A stretch of DNA of 5,333 bases from Leclercia sp. UBA7405. GTDB taxonomy: Bacteria > Pseudomonadota > Gammaproteobacteria > Enterobacterales > Enterobacteriaceae. How positions within the stretch are numbered: the first letter of the stretch is position 1; each line of letters starts with the position of its first letter. This document shows, in pieces, positions 1-5,028 of this stretch. The position numbers and the translations under genes were made by a program. The stretch spans positions 1 to 5,333 of the forward strand of contig DKMV01000127.1 of assembly GCA_002469605.1 (NCBI GenBank), read 5' to 3'. Below the pieces are notes generated by a model, which saw only the letters and a list, made by a program, of their open reading frames with translations, made no database searches and was not told the origin of the DNA.

Positions 1-194
1 TAGCTCAGCACGGCATCCATGAGGAAATGGGCGTCGATGAAGGGTGGACTGACCAGGTCGCCGGCGGCATCGATTTCGCGCGCGCCCCGGGCAGCGAGGC
101 GTGGCGCGAGGACGGCGATGCGGCCGTCGGCGATGCCGATATCGATGTCTTGCCGGCCGTCGGACAAGGTCGCGTTGCGAATCACGAGATCCAT
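1..194 (-). CDS. Amidohydrolase family protein, cytosine-deaminase-like (N-terminal part; runs off the left edge)
   Basis: The reverse strand encodes 64 residues starting MDLVIRNATLSDGR and still open at the window edge. The first ~50 residues look like the small beta-sandwich that opens metal-dependent amidohydrolases (LVIRNATL, IGIADGRIAVLAP, EIDAAGDLVSPPFIDAH). The segment PPFIDAHF plus MDAVLS resembles the first metal-binding strand of CodA-type cytosine deaminases, which hydrolyse cytosine or related ring amides in the cytoplasm; the substrate here is unknown. The ATG is supported by AAGGGAG (200-206 on the complement) five bases upstream. An oddity is that the expected HxH metal motif reads His56-Phe57-Leu58, so the second His is replaced (codon CTC, complement of 21-23). 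The gene is divergent from the phasin and has the same high-GC codon use. Family call is fairly sure; exact activity is not. Confidence 0.8.
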   Translation of the reverse strand, partial: MDLVIRNATLSDGRQDIDIGIADGRIAVLAPRLAARGAREIDAAGDLVSPPFIDAHFLMDAVLS

Positions 195-264
195 ATCAAC
201 TCCCTTATTGATCGGTAAATTGTAGCAATTCGGGCACATGGTCCTTGAGAAAAATCAAACAATG

Positions 265-313
265 CTGCGATGCAATATTACCCTTGGTAAATAAGCCATC
301 TTTGTGCTTTGCA
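265..313. promoter_or_regulatory. Pair of TGC-N3-GCA palindromes upstream of the phasin gene (candidate operator)
   Basis: Two short palindromes, TGCGATGCA (266-274, preceded by C) and TGCTTTGCA (305-313), lie 39 bases apart in the divergent spacer. PhaR, the repressor of phasin genes in polyhydroxyalkanoate producers, is known to bind TGC-rich palindromes (CTGC-N3/4-GCAG in Paracoccus). The second palindrome overlaps the candidate -35 of the phasin promoter, which would suit repression. The link to PhaR is inference from motif and gene context; 9-base palindromes also arise by chance. Confidence 0.3.
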
Positions 314-337
314 ACCCCAGCAAATCGTGGGTACACT
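310..337 (+). promoter_or_regulatory. Candidate sigma-70 promoter of the phasin gene
   Basis: TTGCAA (310-315) and TACACT (332-337) are separated by 16 bases and each matches four of six consensus bases. Transcription would start near 344, leaving a leader of about 35 bases that ends in AGGAAA (370-375) before the phasin ATG. It is the best pair I see in the spacer but remains a by-eye prediction. Confidence 0.35.
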
Positions 338-379
338 GGTCGATATTGCAGCGCGCCATACTGACCGATAGGAAATCCA

Positions 380-1108
380 ATGACTTCACTTCCCGAGCAA
401 TTGTCCGCAGCATCTACCAGGCAACTGAGCGCCCAGCTGGATGCGCAGTTTCGCTTCTTCAATACCTTCGCCACACAGGCGCTGGACAACGCCAGCCGCC
501 TCATGTCGCTCAACCTGTCGGCCTCGCGCGATTCGGTCGAGCGCTCCTCGCACACCCTGCGCCAGCTGATCGAAGCGACCCAGCCGCGCGATCTGCTGGT
601 GCTGCGCACCCACGCCGAGGAACAGGTGCGCAGCCTGTTCAACTATGGCCGCGAACTGGCCAACATCACCGCCAACGCCCAGCCATACGGTTTGCGCACG
701 ATCGCGGCCGAGGCCGCGTCGTCAGCCGCGCCGCCGGCCGTGCTCGCATCGGTCGTGCGCGAAGCGCCGATCGCCGAGGTCGTGCAGGAAGCCCCGAACG
801 TCGCCGCCAAGGCTGCCGAGGAGGCCGCGGAGCAAATCGAGGGGGCTGTCGAGCAACTACCCGAAGCGGCAGCCGCGCCGCAGCCCTTCGTGGTCGAGCA
901 GCCCGAGCCGATCGCGAGCGCGGCAGAGGTGCAGGCGACCGTCCTCGACGAGCCCGTTCCGGTGTCCGAGCAGAAGCCGATCGCCAAGGCCGTCGGCAAG
1001 GGCGCGCCGAAGGCGGCAGCGGCGCCGCAACCGCTCGCGGCTCCGGTCGAGGACAAGGATTCGACCACAGTCACCCGCATCGGCACGTCGTCGAAGCGCC
1101 GCAAATAG
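380..1108 (+). CDS. Phasin family protein (polyhydroxyalkanoate granule-associated)
   Basis: This 242-residue protein would coat intracellular polyhydroxyalkanoate granules, controlling their size and number. Residues ~5-110 resemble the phasin_2 domain: an amphipathic, mostly helical stretch including LSAQLDAQFRFFNTFATQAL (17-36), DNASRLMSLNLSASRDSVER and LRTHAEEQVRSLFNYGREL (75-93). From ~110 to 225 it is an Ala/Pro/Glu/Val-rich, low-complexity, probably disordered region; AAAAPQP occurs twice (163-169 and 212-218). The tail is basic (SSKRRK). There is no signal peptide, as expected for a cytoplasmic granule protein. Start chosen from AGGAAA (370-375) four bases before the ATG. It appears monocistronic: candidate promoter upstream, strong terminator downstream. 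Gene symbols phaP/phbP are used loosely in this family, so none is assigned. Overlapping long open frames in other phases are high-GC shadows. Confidence 0.88.
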   Translation: MTSLPEQLSAASTRQLSAQLDAQFRFFNTFATQALDNASRLMSLNLSASRDSVERSSHTLRQLIEATQPRDLLVLRTHAEEQVRSLFNYGRELANITANAQPYGLRTIAAEAASSAAPPAVLASVVREAPIAEVVQEAPNVAAKAAEEAAEQIEGAVEQLPEAAAAPQPFVVEQPEPIASAAEVQATVLDEPVPVSEQKPIAKAVGKGAPKAAAAPQPLAAPVEDKDSTTVTRIGTSSKRRK

Positions 1109-1166
1109 GATGCGCGACAGGATGCGCGAATAAGGCGGCGAAATGCGTCGCGAAATGCGCCGGATA
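1107..1166 (+). repeat. Degenerate 12-base tandem repeat run after the phasin stop
   Basis: Starting within the phasin stop codon, the sequence can be cut into five 12-base units. The first two are nearly identical (AGGATGCGCGAC, AGGATGCGCGAA); the next are weaker (TAAGGCGGCGAA, ATGCGTCGCGAA, ATGCGCCGGATA). CGAAATGCG also recurs at 1139-1147 and 1151-1159, again 12 bases apart. The unit length is a multiple of three, so it may be the remnant of a former coding repeat at the phasin tail, but this is speculation. Confidence 0.45.
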
Positions 1167-1183
1167 GGCAAAACGACTACACT

Positions 1184-1209
1184 AGCGGGCTCTGGCCCGC
1201 TTTTTTTTT
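1184..1209 (+). terminator. Rho-independent terminator of the phasin gene
   Basis: AGCGGGC (1184-1190) pairs perfectly with GCCCGCT (1195-1201) around a TCTG loop, and the stem is followed by an uninterrupted run of T to 1209. The 7-bp GC-rich stem and nine Ts make a textbook intrinsic terminator for rightward transcription. There is no A-run on its left side, so it should act in one direction only. It lies only 24 bases before the next start codon. Confidence 0.9.
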
Positions 1210-1233
1210 CGGGCGCATTTCCAAGGATTTCGA

Positions 1234-1731
1234 ATGAGTTTGTCCAGGCTGATCGGCGGCTTCGTACGCCGGCATTGGCAATCCTATGCCTCGTCGGCCG
1301 TCATGCTGGTCGGCGTCGCGATCTGCACCGTCCTCATCCCGCGCAAGGTCGGCGCCATGGTCGACGCCCTCGCCGCCAACCGCCTCGGCCAGCACGACCT
1401 GCTGCTCGGGATCGCCGAACTGGTCGCGCTGGGCGTGGCGATCTACGTGCTGCGCGTCTGCTGGCGCATCCGGCTGTACTCGGCCGCCTACAACCTGGGC
1501 GTCGAGCTGCGCACCCGCCTGTACGCGCGCCTGGCGGCGCAGGGCCCGGCCTTCTACCAGCGCCAGCGCACCGGCGACCTGATGGCGCTGGCCACCAACG
1601 ACATCGACGCCATCGAGATGGCGGCCGGCGAAGCCTTGCTGGCCGCCTTCGACGGCACGCTGACCCTGGTGATGGTGCTGGGGATCATGATGCTGGGCGT
1701 CGACTGGCGCCTGGCCCTGGTCGCGCTGCTG
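1234..1731 (+). CDS. ABC exporter membrane domain, MdlA/YheI-like (N-terminal ~165 residues, 3' part missing at the junction)
   Basis: This is the start of a type-I ABC exporter half-transporter: a membrane domain that would normally be followed by an ATPase, about 590 residues in all, acting as a dimer or heterodimer in the inner membrane. Membrane segments are visible at ~18-38, ~57-77 and ~135-157, with a fourth beginning at ~158. The segment [19 protein letters not shown] (107-125) and the AAGEALL that follows match E. coli MdlA closely (FYLRHRTGDLM, AAGEGVL). MdlA continues WQLTLFSLLP where this protein reads WRLALVALL and then abruptly becomes NadA. The rest of the membrane domain, the Walker motifs and the ABC signature are absent. 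ATG supported by AAGGA (1223-1227), six bases upstream. A promoter is not clear: a TACACT at 1178-1183 could be a -10 but would start transcription inside the phasin terminator. Confidence 0.85.
1724..1731. other. Chimeric junction between high-GC betaproteobacterial and enterobacterial DNA
   Basis: Homology to the ABC exporter stops and homology to NadA begins within CGCTGCTG. The two Leu codons (residues 165-166 of the open frame) fit both parents: MdlA-type ...LL followed by Pro, and NadA ...[10 protein letters not shown]. At least CTGCTG is probably shared microhomology. Composition changes sharply: codons such as GCAAAAATTTTA appear within 40 bases after the join, unlike anything in the left-hand genes. 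The frame stays open (429 residues, 1234-2523), which has a one-in-three chance. No inverted repeats, target duplication, tRNA or integrase gene is visible here. Most likely an assembly or cloning chimera; alternatively illegitimate recombination. Confidence 0.85.
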
Positions 1732-2523
1732 GTTGCCGGCGTGCGCTTTATGGGCGAGACGGCAAAAATTTTAAGCCCGGAAAAAACGATCCTGATGCCG
1801 ACGCTGCAGGCGGAGTGCTCTCTCGATCTGGGCTGCCCAATCGATGAGTTCAGCGCCTTCTGCGATGCCCATCCGGACAGAACGGTTGTGGTTTACGCAA
1901 ATACCTCGGCGGCGGTCAAAGCGCGGGCCGACTGGGTGGTAACCTCCAGCATCGCCGTCGAGCTGATTGAACATCTGGATAGCCTCGGAGAAAAAATCAT
2001 CTGGGCGCCGGACAGACACCTGGGCAACTACGTCCAGAAACAGACCGGGGCCGACGTGCTCTGCTGGCAGGGTGCCTGTATTGTCCACGATGAGTTCAAA
2101 ACCCAGTCGCTGGCGCGCATGAAGGCGCTCTATCCGCAGGCGGCAATTCTGGTGCATCCGGAGTCGCCTCAGGCGATTGTCGATATGGCCGATGCGGTGG
2201 GCTCAACCAGCCAGCTGATCGCCGCCGCAAAGTGCTTGCCGAATCAGCAACTTATTGTGGCAACCGATCGCGGGATCTTTTATAAAATGCAGCAGGCGGT
2301 GCCGGAAAAAGAGCTGTTTGAAGCACCAACCGCCGGAGAAGGGGCGACCTGTCGCAGCTGCGCGCACTGTCCGTGGATGGCGATGAACGGCCTTAAAGCC
2401 ATCGCAGAGGGGCTGGAGTCGGGCGGGGCGGCACATGAGATTCATGTTGACGCCGCGCTGCGTGAGGGGGCGTTAAAGCCGCTTAATCGCATGCTGGATT
2501 TTGCGGCTACACTTCGTCCTTAA
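1726..2523 (+). CDS. nadA: Quinolinate synthase A (5' truncated; begins at the residue equivalent to Leu83)
   Basis: NadA condenses iminoaspartate (from NadB) with dihydroxyacetone phosphate to quinolinate, the second step of de novo NAD synthesis, in the cytoplasm, using a [4Fe-4S] cluster. The frame matches E. coli NadA from residue 83 to the end at 347 without gaps (265 residues remain). Visible landmarks are [65 protein letters not shown] and the NRMLDFA end. The three cluster ligands (E. coli Cys113, Cys200, Cys297) survive as residues 195, 282 and 379 of the joined frame. Lost are the first ~82 residues, including the substrate-binding AHYYTDPEIQ region, so this copy could not work as it stands. 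Also lost are the native promoter and NadR operator. pnuC follows 35 bases downstream as in the E. coli nadA-pnuC operon. Confidence 0.95.
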   Translation: MLVAGVRFMGETAKILSPEKTILMPTLQAECSLDLGCPIDEFSAFCDAHPDRTVVVYANTSAAVKARADWVVTSSIAVELIEHLDSLGEKIIWAPDRHLGNYVQKQTGADVLCWQGACIVHDEFKTQSLARMKALYPQAAILVHPESPQAIVDMADAVGSTSQLIAAAKCLPNQQLIVATDRGIFYKMQQAVPEKELFEAPTAGEGATCRSCAHCPWMAMNGLKAIAEGLESGGAAHEIHVDAALREGALKPLNRMLDFAATLRP

Positions 2524-2558
2524 GCCTTTAACAAATAACGCTATGCTCAGGGGAAAAG

Positions 2559-3275
2559 ATGGATTTTTTTAGCACGCAAAACATTCTGGTTCATATACCG
2601 ATTGGCGCAGGCGGCTATGATTTGTCATGGATTGAGGCGGTAGGGACCATTGCAGGCCTGCTCTGCATCTGGCTCGCCAGCCTGGAGAAGATCGTCAACT
2701 ATGCGTTTGGCCTGGTCAACGTCACGCTGTTCGCCATTATCTTCTTCCAGATCCAGCTGTACGCCAGCCTGCTGCTGCAGCTCTTTTTCTTCGTGGCCAA
2801 TATCTACGGCTGGTACGCCTGGTCGCGGCAAAACGGCCAGCAGGCGGAGCTGCAAATTCGCTGGCTGCCGTTGCCGAAAGCCCTCGGCTGGCTGGCCGCC
2901 TGCGTGGTCGCCATCGGCCTGATGACGCTCTATATCGATCCGGTCTTTGCCTTCCTGACCCGCGTTGCCGTGTCGGTGATGAGCAGCCTGGGCCTGAACG
3001 TCACCATGCCTGCTCTGCAGCCAGATGCCTTCCCGTTCTGGGACTCCTGCATGATGGTGCTGTCGATTGTGGCGATGATCCTGATGACCCGCAAATACGT
3101 TGAAAACTGGCTGCTGTGGGTGGTTATCAACGTGATAAGCGTGGTGATTTTTGCGCTGCAGGGCGTCTACGCCATGTCGCTGGAGTATCTGATCCTGACG
3201 TTTATTGCGCTCAACGGCAGCCGGATGTGGATTAACAGCGCGCGTAAGCGGGGCTCTCGCGCGCTATCCAGTTAA
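2559..3275 (+). CDS. pnuC: Nicotinamide riboside transporter PnuC
   Basis: PnuC moves nicotinamide riboside across the inner membrane by facilitated diffusion; NadR kinase then traps it for NAD salvage. At 238 residues it has the full length of the E. coli protein (239). Hydrophobic helices are visible at ~28-48, ~50-68, ~70-90, ~108-126, ~129-145, ~163-178, ~182-203 and ~206-222. The family's tryptophan-rich signatures are present: NIYGWYAW (81-88) and NWLLWVVIN, with Trp184, Trp187 and Asn191 in a WxxWxxxN arrangement. The tail is basic (SARKRGSR), consistent with a cytoplasmic end. AGGGG (2549-2553) sits five bases before the ATG. It follows nadA with a 35-base gap and no terminator, so the two are probably cotranscribed in the parent genome; with the native nadA promoter absent here, its expression in this arrangement is unclear. 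Confidence 0.96.
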   Translation: MDFFSTQNILVHIPIGAGGYDLSWIEAVGTIAGLLCIWLASLEKIVNYAFGLVNVTLFAIIFFQIQLYASLLLQLFFFVANIYGWYAWSRQNGQQAELQIRWLPLPKALGWLAACVVAIGLMTLYIDPVFAFLTRVAVSVMSSLGLNVTMPALQPDAFPFWDSCMMVLSIVAMILMTRKYVENWLLWVVINVISVVIFALQGVYAMSLEYLILTFIALNGSRMWINSARKRGSRALSS

Positions 3276-4204
3276 TGGTGGTGGTGATGGGCATGGCCGG
3301 CCTGCACGTCGTTAAGACGGCAGTCCGGTCCGCTGCAGGGGCCATATTCCATCTGAATGGTGGCGTGCGAAATCTGGTAATGATGCTCCAGGAAGTGTTG
3401 AATACGCTCCAGCAACGCATCGTGGTCGTGCGGAGGGATCACCTGCACGTGCAGCGTCATGATCGGCTTTTCGCCCACCATCCAAACGTGCACATGGTGC
3501 ACATCGCGCACTTCCGGGATTGAGCGGCTTAAATTACGTTTCAGCGCCGGAATATCCAGCGAGCCCGGCGCCCCTTCCAGCAGTTCATTCACGCTCTCTT
3601 TCATCAGCTGCCAGGCGCTGCGCAGTACCAGGCAGGAGACCAGCACGGAGAGAATGGGATCGATGGGCGTCCAGCCGGTCCAGAGGATCACCAGCGCGGC
3701 GGCAATTGCCCCGACGGAACCCAGCAGATCGCCCAGCACATGCAGCGCGGCGGCGCGCACGTTGAGGTTTTTCTCTTCGCTACCGCGATGCAGGATCCAG
3801 AAGGAGAGGATGTTGGCAATCAGCCCGGCTACTGCCACCAGCATCATGGTCACGCCAGCCACGGGCTGCGGCTGATAAAAACGCTGAATAGCCTCCCAGA
3901 CAATCATCAGGGTAATGCCCAGCAGCGCCAGGGCGTTGACGAACGCGGCGAGCGTGGTCAGGCGCAGCCAGCCGAAGGTGCGCCCTTTACTGGCGGGTTT
4001 GTGAGAGAAGTGTACGGCCAGCAGGGCAAAGAGCAGGGCAGCGGCGTCGGTCAGCATATGTCCGGCATCGGCCAGCAGTGCCAGCGAGCCGGAGATTAAC
4101 CCGCCGATTACCTCGATAACCATAAAGGTGGCGGTTATGCCAAAGGCCAGTTTGAGCCGCTTAGCGTTGTTATCCTGCGAAGCGTGATCGTGGGTGTGCG
4201 CCAT
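3272..4204 (-). CDS. zitB: Zinc efflux transporter ZitB (cation diffusion facilitator)
   Basis: ZitB is an inner-membrane Zn(II)/H+ antiporter that exports excess zinc. The 310 residues cover the whole family length (E. coli 313). An N-terminal His cluster (HTHDH, 3-7) is followed by six membrane helices, roughly 18-38, 42-64, 83-103, 117-137, 152-176 and 182-197. The transport metal site is visible as two HxxxD pairs: His49/Asp53 in [11 protein letters not shown] (helix 2) and His155/Asp159 in HVLGDLLGS (helix 5), the pattern expected for zinc-selective members. A soluble C-terminal domain (~205-290, [13 protein letters not shown]) precedes a CSGPDC pair and a His-rich tail ending HAHHHHH. 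The start is supported by AGGAAAG (4209-4215, complement), four bases from the ATG. It converges on pnuC and their stop codons overlap. The upstream gene ybgS has its own terminator, so zitB must start from the ~65 bases at 4205-4271; I see no clear promoter there. Confidence 0.96.
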   Translation of the reverse strand: MAHTHDHASQDNNAKRLKLAFGITATFMVIEVIGGLISGSLALLADAGHMLTDAAALLFALLAVHFSHKPASKGRTFGWLRLTTLAAFVNALALLGITLMIVWEAIQRFYQPQPVAGVTMMLVAVAGLIANILSFWILHRGSEEKNLNVRAAALHVLGDLLGSVGAIAAALVILWTGWTPIDPILSVLVSCLVLRSAWQLMKESVNELLEGAPGSLDIPALKRNLSRSIPEVRDVHHVHVWMVGEKPIMTLHVQVIPPHDHDALLERIQHFLEHHYQISHATIQMEYGPCSGPDCRLNDVQAGHAHHHHH

Positions 4205-4271
4205 GAAACTTTCCTGAATGTTTAAAACTACAAGGGTAGAATTTTTAGCATGTTGCGCGCAAAAGTGGCAT

Positions 4272-4299
4272 AAAAAAAGGAGAGCTTTCGCTCTCCTTT
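4272..4299 (-). terminator. Rho-independent terminator of ybgS
   Basis: On the reverse strand GGAGAGC pairs with GCTCTCC around a GAAA tetraloop (stem at 4279-4285 and 4290-4296), followed by seven Ts (complement of A 4272-4278). Three further A-T pairs extend the stem. It sits 17 bases past the ybgS stop codon. The rightward strand has only an interrupted TTTCTT after the stem, so activity in that direction should be weak. Confidence 0.9.
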
Positions 4300-4316
4300 C
4301 TTAATGACCCGGTATG

Positions 4317-4709
4317 TTACTGGGTAGTACCGTCGGTTTTACGCTCTTCGGTACTGATATTCGGCTCTACTTTGCTGTTAGTGTCCGGGCATTTACCATC
4401 TTTACACATTGAGTTCTTGTGAACCTCATCTTTGGTCATGCCGTCGGTAGTCGCTTTAGAACCATTACCGTTCTGGTCGGTCATGGTGCCGGTACCGCCA
4501 GTATTGGTATTACTGGTATTAATATTGCTGTTATCAACATTATTTGGCGCAACGTTCTGATGCGCATCCGGTGCTACCTGGCCCGCTTCGGCGGCGGCGT
4601 TAGCCTGGCCGTTGTTATTATCGGAACCGGTCTCTGCTGCAAGCGCTGCACCGCTTGCCATAGAAAGTGTCGCGGTCAGGAAAAGGGTTGCCAGTTTAGT
4701 CATTTTCAT
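4317..4709 (-). CDS. ybgS: YbgS-like small secreted protein
   Basis: This 130-residue protein matches E. coli YbgS at both ends ([16 protein letters not shown]...GAALAA at the start; [39 protein letters not shown] and KTDGTTQ along its length). Its function is not established; old annotations call it a homeobox protein without good reason. A Sec-type signal peptide is clear, with cleavage expected after ALAA (residue ~25), so the mature protein is probably periplasmic or exported. The mature part is hydrophilic and Asn/Gln/Thr-rich, probably disordered, with two cysteines (102 and 107) in MCKDGKC that could form a disulphide. I chose the second of two adjacent ATGs because AGGAG (4717-4721, complement) is seven bases away; starting at 4712 would leave four bases and add one Met. 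It is transcribed away from aroG and ends in a strong terminator. Confidence 0.92.
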   Translation of the reverse strand: MKMTKLATLFLTATLSMASGAALAAETGSDNNNGQANAAAEAGQVAPDAHQNVAPNNVDNSNINTSNTNTGGTGTMTDQNGNGSKATTDGMTKDEVHKNSMCKDGKCPDTNSKVEPNISTEERKTDGTTQ

Positions 4710-4937
4710 CATGCTGCTCCTGTTCTGGTCGTTATTTGCTGGATAACTTCTTCCAACAGTGCAACGGGAAAGTAGTATTCCACGTCGTAGTTAAAGATCC
4801 CAAAATCCCAACTTAGGGCAGGATGGAATCTTGCTAAAATTCACAAATAAGGTGTTTACATTTAAAAAGTCTAGGGCAGATCTCGTTTTTCGCTACTTTG
4901 TCGCGTATTTAAAGTTAATTCCAGGATTTATCTGTGC

Positions 4938-4963
4938 GAAGTGTAAAAGCGTGTTTACACTTC
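4938..4963. promoter_or_regulatory. TyrR box upstream of aroG
   Basis: TGTAAA (4942-4947), six spacer bases and TTTACA (4954-4959) form a perfect match to the strong TyrR box consensus. The symmetry extends outward to perfect 10-base arms, GAAGTGTAAA and TTTACACTTC. TyrR is the regulator of aromatic amino acid biosynthesis and transport, and represses aroG in E. coli with phenylalanine (and tryptophan) through one strong box at the same place. The right arm is also the -35 hexamer, so binding would block RNA polymerase directly. Confidence 0.93.
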
Positions 4964-4982
4964 TCCGTGAGCGAGATAGATT
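4954..4982 (+). promoter_or_regulatory. aroG promoter
   Basis: TTTACA (4954-4959) and TAGATT (4977-4982) are spaced by exactly 17 bases. As I remember the E. coli aroG upstream region, both elements, their spacing and the overlapping TyrR box are conserved there. Transcription should begin near 4989, giving a leader of about 40 bases. Confidence 0.75.
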
Positions 4983-5028
4983 GGAGGGATTGCTTTCACT
5001 ACCAGAAATATGTCTACACGGATTAAAA

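Larger units (their letters stand above)
4710..5028. other. ybgS-aroG divergent intergenic region (319 bases)
   Basis: This AT-richer spacer separates two divergent genes. The right third (from ~4938) holds the aroG promoter and TyrR box listed separately. The left part must hold the leftward ybgS promoter; on the reverse strand TTGGGA and AATACT with an 18-base gap is the best pair I see, but it is weak. TAGGGCAG occurs twice (4814-4821 and 4872-4879), and GTGTTTACA occurs at 4852-4860 and again in the TyrR box at 4951-4959. I see no reading frame with a convincing start and no RNA gene in it. Confidence 0.6.

Noticed and set aside
205..642. Reverse-strand frames of 145 and 75 residues over the spacer and phasin start
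   Set aside because: Composition is shadow-like (Ser/Arg/Cys-rich), no family is recognisable, and they cover the divergent promoter region and the antisense of the phasin.
304..1167. A 287-residue forward frame overlapping the phasin gene
   Set aside because: It is Arg/Ala/Gly-rich with no recognisable domain, typical of a second frame in high-GC coding DNA, and has no ribosome site; the phasin frame explains the region.
643..1171. Reverse-strand frames of 153 and 104 residues opposite the phasin C-terminal half
   Set aside because: They are antisense images of the Ala/Pro/Glu-rich linker and lack a start context.
1700..1800. A transposon end, att site or tRNA at the junction
   Set aside because: I looked for inverted repeats, short target duplications, a tRNA 3' end and integrase or transposase remnants on both strands and saw none.
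1143..1847. A 234-residue forward frame overlapping the exporter start
   Set aside because: It starts before the terminator, runs out of phase through the exporter and across the junction, and reads as Arg/Gly/Ala-rich noise.
1234..2523. A novel transporter-NadA fusion protein that would couple export to NAD synthesis
   Set aside because: The join falls in the middle of a membrane helix and in the middle of a NadA domain, both partners lose essential parts, and the flanks come from different bacterial orders. This is what an accidental join looks like, not a selected fusion.
3276..3300. GGTGGT-type simple repeat at the pnuC-zitB boundary
   Set aside because: It is the antisense of His codons in the His-rich tail of ZitB, a normal trait of this family, and not an independent repeat.
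3275..4099. Forward frames inside zitB, including a His/Gln-rich one
   Set aside because: They are antisense to an intact, well-recognised gene and have no ribosome sites or family features.
4419..4775. A 118-residue forward frame antisense to ybgS that extends into the spacer
   Set aside because: It starts inside the antisense of ybgS with no ribosome site; its hydrophobic look comes from complementing Asn/Ala-rich codons.
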